A stretch of DNA of 64,000 nucleotides, taken from NCBI GenBank assembly GCA_963931925.1, contig OZ007570.1, positions 37,424,620 to 37,488,619 of the forward strand, given 5' to 3'. The DNA comes from Onchidella celtica. Lineage: Eukaryota; Mollusca; Gastropoda; Systellommatophora; Onchidiidae. Below are positions 22,801 to 38,100 of this stretch, piece after piece; the first letter of the stretch is position 1, and each line of letters starts with the position of its first letter. Below the pieces are notes generated by a model. It ran no database searches. It saw only the letters and a program-made list of their open reading frames with translations, and was not told the origin of the DNA. A program made the translations under genes and the position numbers.

Positions 22801-25800
22801 CAATAAAGACTCCTCTGAGGATGGGGGGAGTGGCACTCTAACCTGAGCTTCAGGGGATTTTGAGTGAGGACTGGTTTGACCATCACCGATCAGGCTGTCA
22901 CTCCGACCACGCAGACTCTGGTCATTGACATTTTTCATGCGATGCTCTTTCATACTCTCTGATTTGACAAGACTTGGTGTTTTCATAGCTGCCGATGACC
23001 TCGATTTAACACTCTCTCCACGTGCAGTCTGCTTGGATCGATGTTTCCTACCTGCAAAACATAAAAAATGATGCATGAAAGAATCTCTTTCACTGCTCTT
23101 GTTATATCTTAAGGAGTTCCAAAGGTTCTGCAATGAATGTATAATGTGCTGAACAAACAAATATGTTATGATTAAATGATACAAAATCAAAACCTCAGCA
23201 TTCATAGCCACAATGAAAGAACCTTTGTCCAAATATCAATTATCCCACATGGAAAATTGGCGGCTGACCGATGAACTCAAGTATCCTCAAAGACTCAAGT
23301 AAGATTAAGGACTCTCTTTTTGTGTTAAGAAAAGGGAGAAATTCTTTACGTAATCATTTTCTTTCCTTAATAGAATAAATGCAGAAAATCCCTGTCAAAT
23401 AAATCTTGATTTTGCAATTTATAAACACAACGAAGAGACAAGTTGAAGAAACACAACAAAAGAGACAAGCTGACAAATTCAACATGTGATGGGAGAAGGA
23501 CAACTAAAACCTACCAGCTTTGAGAATGATGTACTTGAGAGAAAGTTTGAACTCAGACTCTGGTGATGGGGACAACAGAGCTGACTCTTCATTCTCTCTT
23601 TGACCAACCAGAATCAAGAGAGCTGCCCCATGCTCATCAAAGAATGTTGGCATAGAACACAAACCCTTAGGTCTCTGGCCTTTGTCTAGTTGCTGTGGGG
23701 AAAAATGCACACTAACTGCAGATTTTATGAAACAAAAATAAAATGACTTTCAGTTAGAAATGTTTACAATTGTGAACAGCATATAAAAAAAACTGAATAA
23801 GTCTAAAATAAATACCTAGGATAACTGAACCATTAATGGAACAGTTTATCCTTATTTCTATGTCATCTGATCTTGACTCGAATCTCTTTCACCTCCTCTT
23901 TCTATTTGTGTTGGGCAAGAATTCAGATTTAGACTTGGTCATCCACTTAAGCAGATCAATCCAGTTATCCGCATAAAAGCAAATGACCCGCTTGCAACCT
24001 GTTTCTGACTTGCTTGCACTTTTGCAGAAATCTAGATTGATGCAATTTGTCTTTCCACCTTAACAATTAAAAAAAAAATTTAAAAATTCATCTAACAAGA
24101 ATGCCAGGCAGAATGCTTTGCTACGGACTGAGGATCCAAACCTGATTTTTTTAAGTAGTCTAAAATTTGGATCATGATCCGGATATCCAGATATTTTGAA
24201 GTGGATGATCCAAAACTCCAGACCACTCAAAAGCCAGTCTCTGCCCAGCACTATTTTCTATTAGGTCTAGCACCCATTAATACAAGTAATGAGGAAAATG
24301 TCTCTTGTTGCACACCTATTTATAAGTACTTCTTAATCGGGGACATAAGATGCATAATGTATAACTTACAAGCTGTGCTTATACTTACAATATCACCACA
24401 GTAAGCCAGATGCTTCTCTAACAATGCATAGATGTGCAACTGGCTCTGTGAGTTGCTCCCAACCACCACACACTGGCTGCTTTTCTGTTGGAGAAAAAAA
24501 CAACAAAAAAACACTAAGAAATGTAACATCATGCAACAATTTACAATCCCATGTCTTGCACTTTTCCATACCCACTCATTAAAGGTGTACGACATACATG
24601 TATTCTGATTAGATCAAGATGTGATTGACCCAGATATATACTTATCCTGATGTCACTGGTATGAAAATGATTTCTTTTTCCTGAGAGGATAGACTGAAAT
24701 TTCCAATGTACATAGATCTACATAATAACATACCTCATACAAAAGTATATCTGGTGAAAGCACTCCTTTAAGTGGGACTGAAGACAATTTAGTGGGATCC
24801 TTTGAGTTGTCATGAAGTTGTATCATTGTTAGAGATGACTGTGCATCAGCAGAAACCTGCCAAAAAAAAAAAAATTACAGATAAGTAAAATAACATTTTC
24901 AATATTCAAAATCAAACACATTACAAGATACCTATTCTTCCTACCAACTTCTCAAATACTGGTTAGGACTGGATTGGATTGCAACTGAAACTTTCAGTTT
25001 TGTTACCTCTGAAAGGTGAGTCACAGCCTTTCATAATAATGCAGGCATTTTCATAATCATGGAGCAGGAGTGATATCAAAGTTCTGATCACTGATTTTCC
25101 ATTGTGGATAATATAACCTTTGGCCACATAATTTGCACAGAAAGAATTGTTTGAGAAAGAGAAAGAATGAAATTTAAATCACCTATAGAAAAAGTGCACG
25201 CTGCAAGGTAACTGGCATTACATGCACTTACTGAGTGCACCTGTCACTTTCTCCATCTTTATCAAGATGTTACCAATTAACACTTCTTCGACTGAGAAAC
25301 TATAAAATAAAATAAAGTTTGGCCACTGGCTATCCTGTCTTCCTGGTAATGGCAGACTGTTGTACATAATATAAAATGCATAAACAAGTTATCCAAAATA
25401 CAATAATATTTGTGTTGTTTTTTTGGGTTGGTATTTTGTGTACCTCTTTAATCCCATTTGGGAAATTTGCCTTCATGTCATTCCAGCCCAGTTACAACTG
25501 CAGCAGACATGCCGCCACCACCACAGTGCAGCATTGGTTGACCTTTTTTTTTTTTTTTTTTTTTTTAATGTAATAAATATTTCACATACATAAATATAAT
25601 TTAAAAATCTCCTTTAGTAATACATACGAATGTGCATTTCATGCTGGGAGAACCATAAGGACAGAAACATATATAATGCATGCATGAGACAAAACTTGTG
25701 TTGGCATCTATTAAGTCAAGGCAAACCTGAGTATTTCGTTCCAAATTCATCAGACTTTGAGTTGCTGATGCCGATTTGTTAGGTCTGATGACACCATCAC

Positions 25801-28800
25801 TCTCAGCATGTCCATGGCCATTAATTTCTGAAAGGCACACGTACAATATACACTGTAAGGTTGTTTTCTGCAATGTGAAATACTATAGTGGTCTAATGCA
25901 GTGTTTCTCAAAGTGTGGATTGTGGATATGCCAGATTTTATAATTTCCTGATTCTCAAATGCAATATACATGTACATGTACTTATTTATTGTACCAGTAT
26001 GAAACACTTTGTCTCTCTCTGAGTGTGTGTATGTGTGTGAAAGAGAGAGAGAGACAGAAAGAGAGGGAGAGAGACAGGTAGAGACAGAAAAGAGAGAGAG
26101 AGCTGACACAGAGAGAGAGAAAGAGGAGAGAGAGGGAGAGAGAGAGGACACAAAGACAATAATTCCAACAATTACATGATCAGTGCGCATTGAGAATTCT
26201 GTTCAATAAATGCACATGTTTGTAATTAACGTAACCTGCCGCCTAAACTCTTGCCAGCAACAAGTTCGGTTATTTGCACAGTTTCGCCCGCAGAGGTGAA
26301 AAATACTATGCTTTTAATTAAGTACACCACCATGTCTGACTTCTTCTTGACACATCTGAGGAAGATTCATTCAGTTGTTTACAAGCCAACTGGTAACGAA
26401 GGGGTTTTCTTGTATCTTTATATATTTTCTTTACTTTTTTTTACTAATTTATTTATTTAAGTTTTAGACGTTATCATTAGTGTCCTAAAACTTACTGAAC
26501 GTACAATGTTCTAATGTTGGTCACACATACATTGTACTAACAACAAAAAGGCAGCGTAAGTGCTACAATAATGACAGACAGATTGACAAATCAACTGCAC
26601 TAGACGAGGTGGGGAAAAAAAAAATTTAGAGAAACACTGGTCGGGGAAAAGCGCCAAGAGCAAAGACATTCACAAAACACGGCACATACCTGGCATTCTG
26701 AACATGTCCTGCTGTTTGCACAAACTTTCCAAGGGAACCTCTGCAGCCACCACCACTGAATCTTTCAGCACTGGAGACACTGATGTCACTTGACCAGCCA
26801 ATCTAAAAAAGGCAATGAAAATAGCTGCTACCAAAGGGGATAGATGTATACAGAGATCTCACTTCCACCATATTGTGAAACTAGGTCGCTCCGGTAAATA
26901 AGAAAATGAAGAATTGAAAGAGACCTTCTTCACCAAAGATAGTGTGCATATCTGTTTAATGTGATTTGTTCATATTTTGGGGCTGATTGAAACTATTTAC
27001 AACCATCTGTAAGCTCCTATGCCCCGTGAAAATGCAAAAACGGATTTACCGCAGCGACCTACTTTCCGCTCCATGCTAACAGTGGTTTCGCAGAGCCTCC
27101 CGTGTCTCGCAGTGCAAATCGACCAATAGTGAAACCTCTCTATACATACATACTCTCTGCTACTACCTTCTTAAAGCAGTTATTTTGCTGCTGACAAAGC
27201 CAACATGCACAGATTGGCCATTACAAGAGAAAGCACGTTGAAACGGTAACACAAACAGTCATATCGTCACTGCTCTACACTGATGGCATAAGTCATTTTT
27301 GACACTTTTGACATATTAAGAAAAAAGCTGTTTCTATTCCTGTCGTTTGGTGACTTATGCCATTATGATTTTATTGGATTATTACATTTTTCTATTGGTG
27401 CATTACTTTTTCTGTACTATTATCTGACAGCCCATATGCTTACGATTGCAATGAACTGCCAGTTGCCTTTTTGGCATTACTCTGATACATACCATTATCG
27501 TACGGCAGAGATTATGCTAGGAAAAAGCAAGATGGTAGACAGGATATGACAGAATGATAGGACAGAAGGAGACCATACCAGAAGTGCCCACCAATCAACT
27601 GCTGGCCATTACAAGAGTGAATTGTATAATTAGTAGAAAAGTGTATTTGAGGGTACAGACTAACTGATAAAGAGAACAGGAATTTTAGTACTAAAATAGA
27701 TGTAGCAAGTGAACCTTAACCACTGACTTTCCGTATCCCCCAGCCTCACCGGCTATCTATTTGTCACATATTGTCCCTATATACCTATAGTAAAAAACAG
27801 CCGTTTGTACCACAATAATTGGGTCTGAATAGTCATTGCTATGATATGATAACCAGAAGTCTAAAGGGGCTATTACACACACAGACTTTCAGCAGACTTG
27901 TTGTTGGCATGTTGTATGCACAGGTTGTGTGCACGCCTAATGCATGCTGACGACGGATCTGACCGTGTAATAAGGAAAATCTGTCATCGGTTCTATGCAG
28001 GCGTAGGACGCACACACGACAGAAAAATATCAGGCAGTGCCTGATATTTTTCGTCAGACAAGCCCGCCTTTGATGTTGCGGTGACAAATTCTTCAGCCAG
28101 AGGGTTAAAACGTTCCCACAACTTTATTAAAAACTTCATTTTAGCGACTTATAAGTGTTAAATTTGGAATCAGCGACTCAAAATAAGGAAAATAGCTCGC
28201 GAGGACTTAAAAATAGGCTATATTTAAAAAGTTAAACTAAATTGCGGTTTTATTTAAAGACTTGGTAGCTTCTTCCTGTAGCAAGGTAGCGAAGGGTTGC
28301 TATCAGTTTTTCATTTGGGCTGATGGCTGATCTCATCACTGTTGATTGTTTGGTAATCAATGGTGACACCAAATCTAGTAAATGGAGATATATTGTCTTG
28401 TCCATTCGCATGAAATTATTAAAATCTTCTGGGTACGCTCTTATCTCTTCCAGGAGATTTATATGCGAAAGCGTGTCCCTCTTTAGAAGCCACTGTTTTG
28501 TCCAAAACGTCCGAGTTCTCCTTTTTCTTTTTTGTTTGTTTTTCATTAAAAGAAACAAAGCTGAATAATATTTCTTGTCAGCTTCACTCGCCATTTTGCA
28601 ACATGTACACTACACATGTGACCAGACGGGAAATTACGTCGATGTTGTACGTAAGCACACGACTATGTCTGAGCGTGTAATAACACAGCTGGTCCGACTC
28701 ATGCATTTAGCATGCATACGACCGCTTGCAACAAATTGGATTTTCTCTTGCATATGGCGCGCATACTACAGTACAGCGACAAGCGTAGGACCCCGTCGTT

Positions 28801-31334
28801 ATGTGTAATAGGGCTTTAAAAGAGTTTCACTTCTGTTTATTTTTCACCAAATCGAAATACAACGACGCTGAAGCCCGCTATGATTGTTTTTATGTAAAAC
28901 TTGAATTTTTTGTTGTTTTATTTTCTTTCTTTCTTTTAAAAAAAATAAAATAAATAAATCTTGCTGGACATAAAATTAACTAAATTTGATACTATCTGAA
29001 AGGTAAATCGTTTTTCTTTATGAAAATATTTTTTGGAGGGTGACAGAAGCAGACTTGATTGTGAAATGGCAGTTTTCAGGAAGGTTTTTTTCATTGTTTG
29101 GAGTTACTCCTTTTGCCCTGGGACAGATGAGATGGTTCTCTGGGCAGGCCCTGGGGAGTCAAAAATTAATTTATAAGAAAATAGACTGAACATCTCAAGG
29201 GGGAATCTCACACTTACCCAGGTATCCTCCATGCTGCTGCTGCAAAATCACTGACAGAAGCCCCCACATCAACCCAGCGGTAAATCTGAAAGGCAATGGA
29301 CAGATTGACATAAACACAAACTGCAAGACTTTCAGTCTTCAGGCATGACAAACTGGTGTGAATCTCCTTTCTAGCATTTTCTCCATTCTGAAAAGATATG
29401 CTACTTGCACATTGGTATTAAAAGTCCCATGCATTAAATTTGCGATGCAGTTCTTATCAAAATAACCACAAATTATGAAAATATAAGAATGTTTACCAAG
29501 AATCCTAAATTTATGAATCTTTATGACATTGATACTAATACATGTAACAAATTTAAACTATGAAAAGAAAACACCATATACACCTTTTGGAGTCCAATGG
29601 CGTACACGTGAAAAGAAAGAATGAGGAGGGCAGAGGTGACATGGGTGGGCTTGGTCCCAGGGAACAAATAGCCAAGTCAGTAAGAGATACCGCTTCAGCT
29701 GCGTTCGTCTTTTTTTTTGAGAGACGGAGTGGCCGAATGGTTAAGTGACTTGTTTTCTTCTTCCTGGAAAAGGTGACTGGTGTCACAGCAGAGATTGTGG
29801 GTTCGACCCCCATCTTGATCGCTTGTCTTTCTTCTATCTTTCATGTCCGCTTTTCTGAGCACTAACTAGGCACATACAAGTCTAATCACATTTTCTCTGA
29901 ATCATCTACAACTCTTGTATGTATATAACTTACCAACAGAGCTGATCCAACACAGAGGACAAGTTTTCTTCCGTCTGGGCTCCAGCATCCACAAAGAATC
30001 TTGCCACTGAAAATGATGAAAGAAAAGTTAATCTGTCTCTGTAATTTATGAGAAAATCACCACCAAATCAGTCTGAAAGTTGATGTTAATGCAGTCCCCC
30101 ATTGTACTATTCGCAATAACAGTCACAATAACACAGACAAACAGCAATAACAAAAAAAAACAAAAACAAAAATTATACAAAAAACAACCCAACAACATTG
30201 CAGGCTTTCATAATTCTGATAAGTAAGCTGAAGATTAAGCATACTGTAATATATATGCACAACTGTTCAACAAATAAAACCAAAGACCAAGGAGGTCAAA
30301 ATACATGTACAAAATAATGACACCCACTCCTCCCCAATAACAAAAGAACGACCCCCTCTCCAATTCTACTGCAAGAGCTGTTGGGGGTTACAGAGAACTT
30401 CATAAATACCTCTCCAGAGCTGGAAATGCATAACTTCCTTTATTCAAATCATGTCTGAAATAGAAACTGCACTGTTGAGCACTGAGCAGACAGAGCACAT
30501 CATTGCATGGATTCCATAAGCAACCTGTTGGAACAAAAAAACCAACAACAACAATTAATTTAAATGGATTTAAAACCTAAACAATACAATGTCCACGAAA
30601 GACAAATTTGTGACTTGTGAGAATTAATATACACTGTAGAAATCATGTTCTTCATTGACAAACTGCCTACAATCGATAAGATGTACACTTTTCATTATGG
30701 CAATTTCAGCAATTCATGGTACAGTTCAGAAAGTGATAGTGGATCTGGCTGAAAAGGGCTTAAGGTGAAATTTTTATATCTCTTTAAAGAAGAATATTTA
30801 GTTATCAAATGGGTCATCAAGTTTATCAACCAAAACCAGCAGTTCTCCCACAAAAAGCTTTCTTCATGCCATAAGCTCACCTTGTGGTATTGGGCGGACA
30901 TTAATTTTCCGCACTTGTTTGAAGTTCAGCCTTGGCAGTGCACCACTGACACGCCACACTGTGACATTTTGTTCGTGGACAACACACATGTGACAGGCAT
31001 CTCCGTGCATACAGCTGCTCCAGTGCACACTGGCCACTTTACTGGGGAAAACAAATGCTAGATTACAGGTTTAGGGTTACATGTATTGTATGTCTCAAAT
31101 GTGACAAAACTAAGAGTTGAAATAATCCCTTGCGAGGGGTTAAAAAAAAAAAAGAATGATTGTTAATGTGTAAGTAGGAGTAGTACATTATTATATTATA
31201 TTTGTAAGTTATATTCAAGCATCTTATACGACAATAACCTTCAATAGGTGCAAATGCTACAGATAGTTCAACTACGCCCTTTCCCTTTCCACAATCACAC
31301 ACAAAATGCATAGGTTTCATATTCTTTTTGTCTA

Positions 31335-31368
<34 letters not shown>

Positions 31369-34300
31369 ACTCTCACATACAAACATGTTCATATAATATT
31401 ATCTTCTCTCATTCACACACACATACCCACACACAAACGCACACACTTACACATGCATACACACTCACATCATCCTCTCTCTCTCTGCTTCAGGGAAATC
31501 AAACAGTACAATTCTGTTAACATTTAAGACAAGAATGAAAGAGACAGGATTAGGAAAGATTAACAAGCCCTGCCTTGCAAAATCTCCCACCCAAGAATTA
31601 CATACATACATTATCTTTCCACCCTCTCCTTGCAGCCACCCCTATTCAATACCCCCTCACCCCTTCAGTTTGAAAAACTTATACTGCTATACACAGAGGA
31701 AAATTATACATGTAACGTGTGAATAATGTCTGTATCAAGACTGGTGGCAGATCTAATCCATATTCAAGATCAATGGCACTTGAAACTTCCCCACATCTAA
31801 CCCCATTAATCCCTTCTCTTGTTAGACTTCAGACTAGTGAATGAAAGATAGAGACCTCACAAAATCCAGTGTTCAAGCCCCAATGATCCAGTTGAAATCC
31901 CCGGTTAAGCTTTCTGTAAAGGCCAGGCATTCGGGTACAAACGGCTGACAGATGCCAAACCACGATTAAATAAGTTGACAAAGATGAACACTCTGATTCT
32001 TCCTCGTCCAAGGTATTTTTTGTTTATTTTTCTTTCCTTAGATCAAAATAACAACGCCAAACAAACAAACAAACAAACGAACAACAAAAATGTTGTACAG
32101 CATTGTGAATGTGATTATACCCAAGCGCACTTGCTCGCACATGAATGCCTGCTTAGTTGGTGTTTGTGTACCATGGGTCCCCTCGCAACTGTGGATTTTG
32201 GATACAAATTTTGGGTATTTAAGAGTGCCAACTTCACATAACAAGACCGGAGCAACACGGCGCGAAAAGTAGGCAAGACAACGGCCACTTTGAACCTTTC
32301 ACGATCTTTCTTGAGTATCCTATTCATATCTGGTATTCAGACGTTTGTTTCACAAGCAGAGGTAAACACTTCCGTTACAACATCCGTTACAAAACAGGTA
32401 AAATTTTCAAAAAATTGTTCTGTATAGATTTGAAAAGAATTTTGTAAATGTGTATCAACGTTTTTAAATCAAGTTGTAGATCTTCGCTTCTTTCAGAAAG
32501 GTCAAGACGCAAACTGTCGCTGATGTCCAACAGTAAAACCAGCAATAGTAATGGAACGCTAAGAATATTACAATGAAGTGTATGTGCAGCTTGTGTCCAT
32601 GTTTTTTTCTTTGGCGACGCTTCATTGTAATCAATAAGTACATGTAAAAAAATTAATTTTTATGTCACATAATGAGTTAAAGGCATCCTTTGGCGGTCAG
32701 CATCGACCGTCTGATCTATCTGCCAAAGACAGAAGTTCGCATTGCACATCAAGCGATCAACGACATCATCACACTGAAATTCAAGGACAGCTCAGCTGAG
32801 GTATTCATGATTTATTTGTTATTTCAACATGGTACGCCCCTGGGGGGGGGGGGGCGCGCAGAGAGAAAGGGGGAAGGACAGCCACTGAGAGAGACAGGCT
32901 GACAGACAGACACACCAGAGAGAAACAGAGAGAGGGAAGACACTGAAGGAGGAGGCAGACAGAAGGGGGATGGGGGAAGAGAGGTGAGGGGAGGCGACAA
33001 TTCTAGAAACTCGAAGACGTAGTCAGACAATCTTGCCACACCCAGAGACCGGGCCTTCTTTAGTTAATTTTATCCAACATTAAAAGTGTAGCTAGCTTAT
33101 CAACTCATCATCAATTTATGAAACAGAAAGCCACTCATGATACATGACTCAGACCCAGAATCTGATGAGTGCATCGAATTGGAATTTGTTATGACTATTA
33201 ATAAATTATCGTCCATGCCTACAGCTTGACAACCTGTACATTTACATACGAAAAGCACGGCGAAACACAGATCACAGCACAAATCCCCTGGGGATATCTG
33301 ACAGTAAGTAATCATTGCATAGTATCATGATATGGCAACAGGTGGCCCTTTGTCAGCCAACACAAATCACCAGTGCGGCCCGTAAAATATGCTGGTTCAC
33401 GCAACACATGTACAATCGAAGGCCGATCAACAGACAACGCTGTCATAGAAACTGAACCACGCTAGTGATGCGCAAAACTTGATATCAGCTGTATCAATCA
33501 GATAATACAGCCTGAAGTCAGGTGCCTCCTTTAGTGAGTAGTGTACTTTTAGGAGGGCTGGACATAATTTTAAGAAACAGATTGCAACCAATGTTCCTTC
33601 TGATTTTTAGTGGTCAGTTAGAGCGCCCAAAGCCTGGTCACATTTTTAAGAAACAGATTGCAGCCAATGTTCCCTCTAAATTTTAGTAGTCAGTTAAGAG
33701 TGCGTAAAGCCTGGTCACATTTTTAAGAAACAGATTGCAGCCAATGTTCCCTCCAAATTTTAGTAGTCAGTTAAGAGTGCGTAAAGCCTGGTCACATTTT
33801 TAAGAAATAGATTGCAGCCAATGTTCCTTCTAATTTTTAGTAGTCAGAGTGCGTAAAGCCTGGTCACATTTTAAGAAACAGACCGCAGCCAATGTTCCCT
33901 CGAAATTTTAACTAGTCAGTCACAGTGCGCAAAGCCTGGCCACATTTTAAAGAAACAGATTGCACTTGCAGCCAATGTTCCCTCTAATTTTTTGTAGCCA
34001 GAGTGCACAAAAATCCTACGTTGTGCAATTTTTTTCCCTGTGACAAAAGTATGTGTGCACCTAATGTTTGTACAAATGTAAATTTGAAATTGTTTCATAA
34101 TTTGGCAAAGCTCATCTTTCACGGCCAATAAAACCGTATTGGCATAATTTAATAATAATACAAGTATGATTGCATTCTGCCGAATAGCGTATTTAATTCA
34201 GATTTTATTCTATACTTTAAACTGCCTTGTTCAGTTTGCTGTTTCATTGAATAAAAACATCAATGTGCATAAATTAATTTCATTTGTTCGCTAGCTGTGG

Positions 34301-35105
34301 AATCCACGAACTCTGCCCTCAACGGGCGGGCTAAAACTCACTTTGTTTTGAAATGTTTCTGAGAGAGGCTAAGATCTAACAACTTGATTTAAAAAACTTT
34401 TACACTCATTTACAAAACTTTTGTCAGATCCATACAAAACAATTTTTGAGAACTTTACCAGTATGATAAAATTATTATTATATGAATGTATTTAATTCTA
34501 TGTTAAACTTAAAAGCTCAGAATACGAAACATAAATAAAGAACGTGCACCCAAATAGACCGTGAAGGGCGAAAAGTGGCTGTTATCGTGCTGATGCCATG
34601 TAAAACCAAAACTCAAACTATATAAAAATTGAGATCGAGGTTTATTTCGGTGTTTTTGCATCCAACTGCGACATAGCCATAATAGGCTCTCTCTGCCCCC
34701 CCCCCCTCCACCAATTCCTTTCACTGTTTTACTGCTGTTTGCACATCAGGTGTAGATAAAAACTTTGCAGCGAGATGACTGCAATATCCTGACATGCTAC
34801 TACTGTGTCGGACAATACTTTCCGACCATAAACATGTCATATCCTTGCGTTTCGCTACAACTATGGATGCGATTACCGTGAAACGTTGTTTTTTTTTTTA
34901 CCCTGCGCCAGGTTCAGTTCAAACCATTCACCAAGGGGGGGGGGGGGTGTGTTGCCTGCAAATCTCACCCAAGGAGTCACCACGATTTGGTACCACAAAC
35001 CGCATGTTCACTGCGAGGAGGAGGGAGATGAAGAGATGAGACCAACACACACACACAGAGAAGGGAGCGAGACACAGAGAGAAAGAGAGAACGACAGGCA
35101 GAGAC

Positions 35106-35137
<32 letters not shown>

Positions 35138-38100
35138 GAAGAGGGAGAGATAGGGAGATGCGCACATACATAAAGAGTGAGTGAGAGAGTAAGAGAGGCC
35201 GACAGAAATGAAGAAGATGAAAGGCGACCATGACAAATAGTTAACATAGTATCAGTAATCCTCAGAATCTTCAGGGCTGAACTATCATGGCAAAACCTGC
35301 ATTTATGTAACGCTCAGTGCATTCCAATCTGGCTATCGTCTTCAGGGATGCAGCTTCGTGTAGGTAACCTAACTATCCAACTTAGAAACGCAGGCTTTTG
35401 CAACAACTCCAGCGCATGAGAAATGTATACAACCAAAGTTTAATCACCCGCAGAGGCTCATGCAGCTGTCCAGTCAACATAGACTACCCATTTTGTTCTC
35501 ATATCAACAGGATAGCTTTGCTGTTTAAAAAAAATAAAAAAATACAGTATTTGCAAAAAAAAAAAAAAACAACCCCAAAACACCACACACATACAAAAAA
35601 CAGTTCTTAATTCGTCATGCTTTCATTCTTTATTCAAGTTCCATTTTGTGGATGACAACAAAAAACTAAGAGCCGTGAGAATTTATGACCAAGATAGAAA
35701 GATATCGCATCATTTTTTTGAGGAAACAAAATAGACTATACAATAAATACTACAGGCAATGTACATAAAATGGCTTAGTGTACAACTAAACGGATATTCA
35801 GCAAAAGCCAGCGGAGGTAAAAATTCATATAATATACAATCACTGAATAAAACACCAAATGAGAAATTTATTAAAATGATGGACTGTTATGTTGAAGGGA
35901 AAGAAAACTGCCATAATAATTTCTGATAATGGTGTAACATTACATTGTGTATATACACGTATACTGGTTTTCTATGAGGAAAATGCAAAATGATAAACGT
36001 GGACGGAATTGAAAATTAGCACTTTGAACTGAGTAAAATGTTGGGAATGGGCATCACATGTACACGTTGCGTAAAAATTTAAAGTCGTATTATTTTATTC
36101 TGTAAAACACTGTTAGAAAAAGTGAATTTGACCTACATTGAGATATACCGGGTTATTATTGGTTTTTTTTTGGCAACACATCAGCTCTGTCTACCCCGAC
36201 AAGCGGAGGATCACACAGTTTAAACCGACACAACCGGTTGTTCTTTCCGCCCATTGACACCGGCAACAGCCTCCGGGTGCCGGATGGAAAATCCGACCAG
36301 CTCTGCTTGACTGACTCCAATGTTCAAATCACGGTGGGGAATTTGCCATATTCACTGATGAAGCCGTGTCGGTGTCTTTTTGTGTTTGTTTTGTTTCCCC
36401 CCGTTAACATTTATTTTTGCAGAACGCACGCTTTACCGGCATCGGTCTAGCGACTTGTCTGCACAGGGAATTATAATTTATTTTATAGTGCTGAACACTT
36501 GAAGTCCTAGGAGTGGAAAAGAGACTTTCTTTTGAAAACATAATTAAGATCATCATCTGACACTACAAAATTGAAAGTACCTAAAATGAATCTGTCCACT
36601 GTAGGAGAAAAGTCCTTTTCATTTCTTGGCCCTACCATCTGGAACACTCTTCCAAAGACAACCAGGGAAATTAATGACATTGGTTCTTTCAAATGCCATC
36701 TGAAGACCCATTTCTTTCAGACAAACTAGGCTGGGTGTTTTTCGGCAGCAACAATAGTAAATATTTTTGAATTTCTTTTGTGTATGCGTGTGTGTGTGTA
36801 AGAGTTTGTTAAAGCGCCCAGAGCTTGTCATCGACGGGGTTGGGCGCTATATAAATGCAATATATTATTATTATTATTATTATTATTACTTTTCATAGCA
36901 GTTTTAATGATACATCGTTCCGTCGCATTTTCTAAGACGTCCGTCCAAAGTCGGGATGACACAGGTGGCTAAAGTGTCTACGTTACAAAAAAAAGTACAA
37001 GTTTTGTTTGTTTGTTTGTTTGTTTTTTTAAGTTACATTTCTGAGCTCAAATATTGTTTCGTACCTGGCACATTGGGCTGTGGATGTGTATGTTTGTAAG
37101 AATAAAATTTACTAACTGACTGATTTATTTATTTATTTATAGACAAATACTGAGGTTTAAGAGGCAAATTCGGTCAAGGTCTGCACTTCATCTCCTCCCT
37201 CTCCCTCTTTACATGTGTATGTAAACAAACTCTCTGGCTTCTGGAGCCACTCTGCATCGGGTGTGAGGATTTAAAACTGGATTCATCGCAGTGTCACTGA
37301 ACCAGACAAATCTTACCAAAAACAACAACAACAACAGTGTGGATCTGGACATGGCTGTGTCGGTCAGCCCTGGATTCGTGTCCTTCCTTTAGAAGATAAT
37401 TGTGTATGCTCCCATAAATTGACTATCCACAGTGTTCCAGCTTTTTCTTCAGAAAACAACAACAACAACAAACAAAACAAACGAAAGGCATTCCACTGTT
37501 GACCGCTCGTACCAGGATACTTTTTTTCAGGATTGAAATCAAAATGTGGCAAAAAGAAAAAGTTGTATGTAGTAAAGCCTCGCGTAAGGGATATTACAGA
37601 AACGATACAATCAAATGGAGATGAAAAAGAAAGACAAATCAAACTTTCGATATATTAGTCTTCGTCAGGCAAAAAAATGTGACAGGATAGAAAATTGAAC
37701 AAATAACAAAACTGAACTAAGAAAAAAAAAATTATAGATAGCTTGAATTGTCTTTCCTTCTCCTTTACGTTTTATTGCATCGTTTCTGTAGCCTATTATT
37801 TCTTACGCAAGGCTTTGCTACATATTTGTCACATTTCAACCTAACTAGTGCATTTCACACGTCTATCCTTCCTACTTGCCTGATAGTCACTCCATGTAGC
37901 GCTGACATTCAATGCCTCATTAACCTCAAGTTTGACTTTAGAGCTAACTAGACCATCAAATTAAAGCGTGGCATTTTGATTTCATGCCTTAACAAAAAAT
38001 ACCTCCGATCCGCAGTTAACATAATTACCAAACAAGTGTGTCTTTATAATTCTAGTGGTAGTAGCTTTCTGTGCGCAGTAAAACAGTCTGTAAGGTCGAT

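Noticed and set aside
24320-24595. 91-codon minus-strand ORF as a separate gene
   Set aside because: It is WDCP exon 11 read through into its introns; other single-frame ORFs overlapping exons 9, 12, 13, 17 and 18 are likewise exon read-through.
29722-29822. Functional tRNA-Ser/Leu gene
   Set aside because: The A- and B-boxes are good, but the acceptor stem does not pair and no normal anticodon arm can be drawn; kept as SINE or pseudogene.
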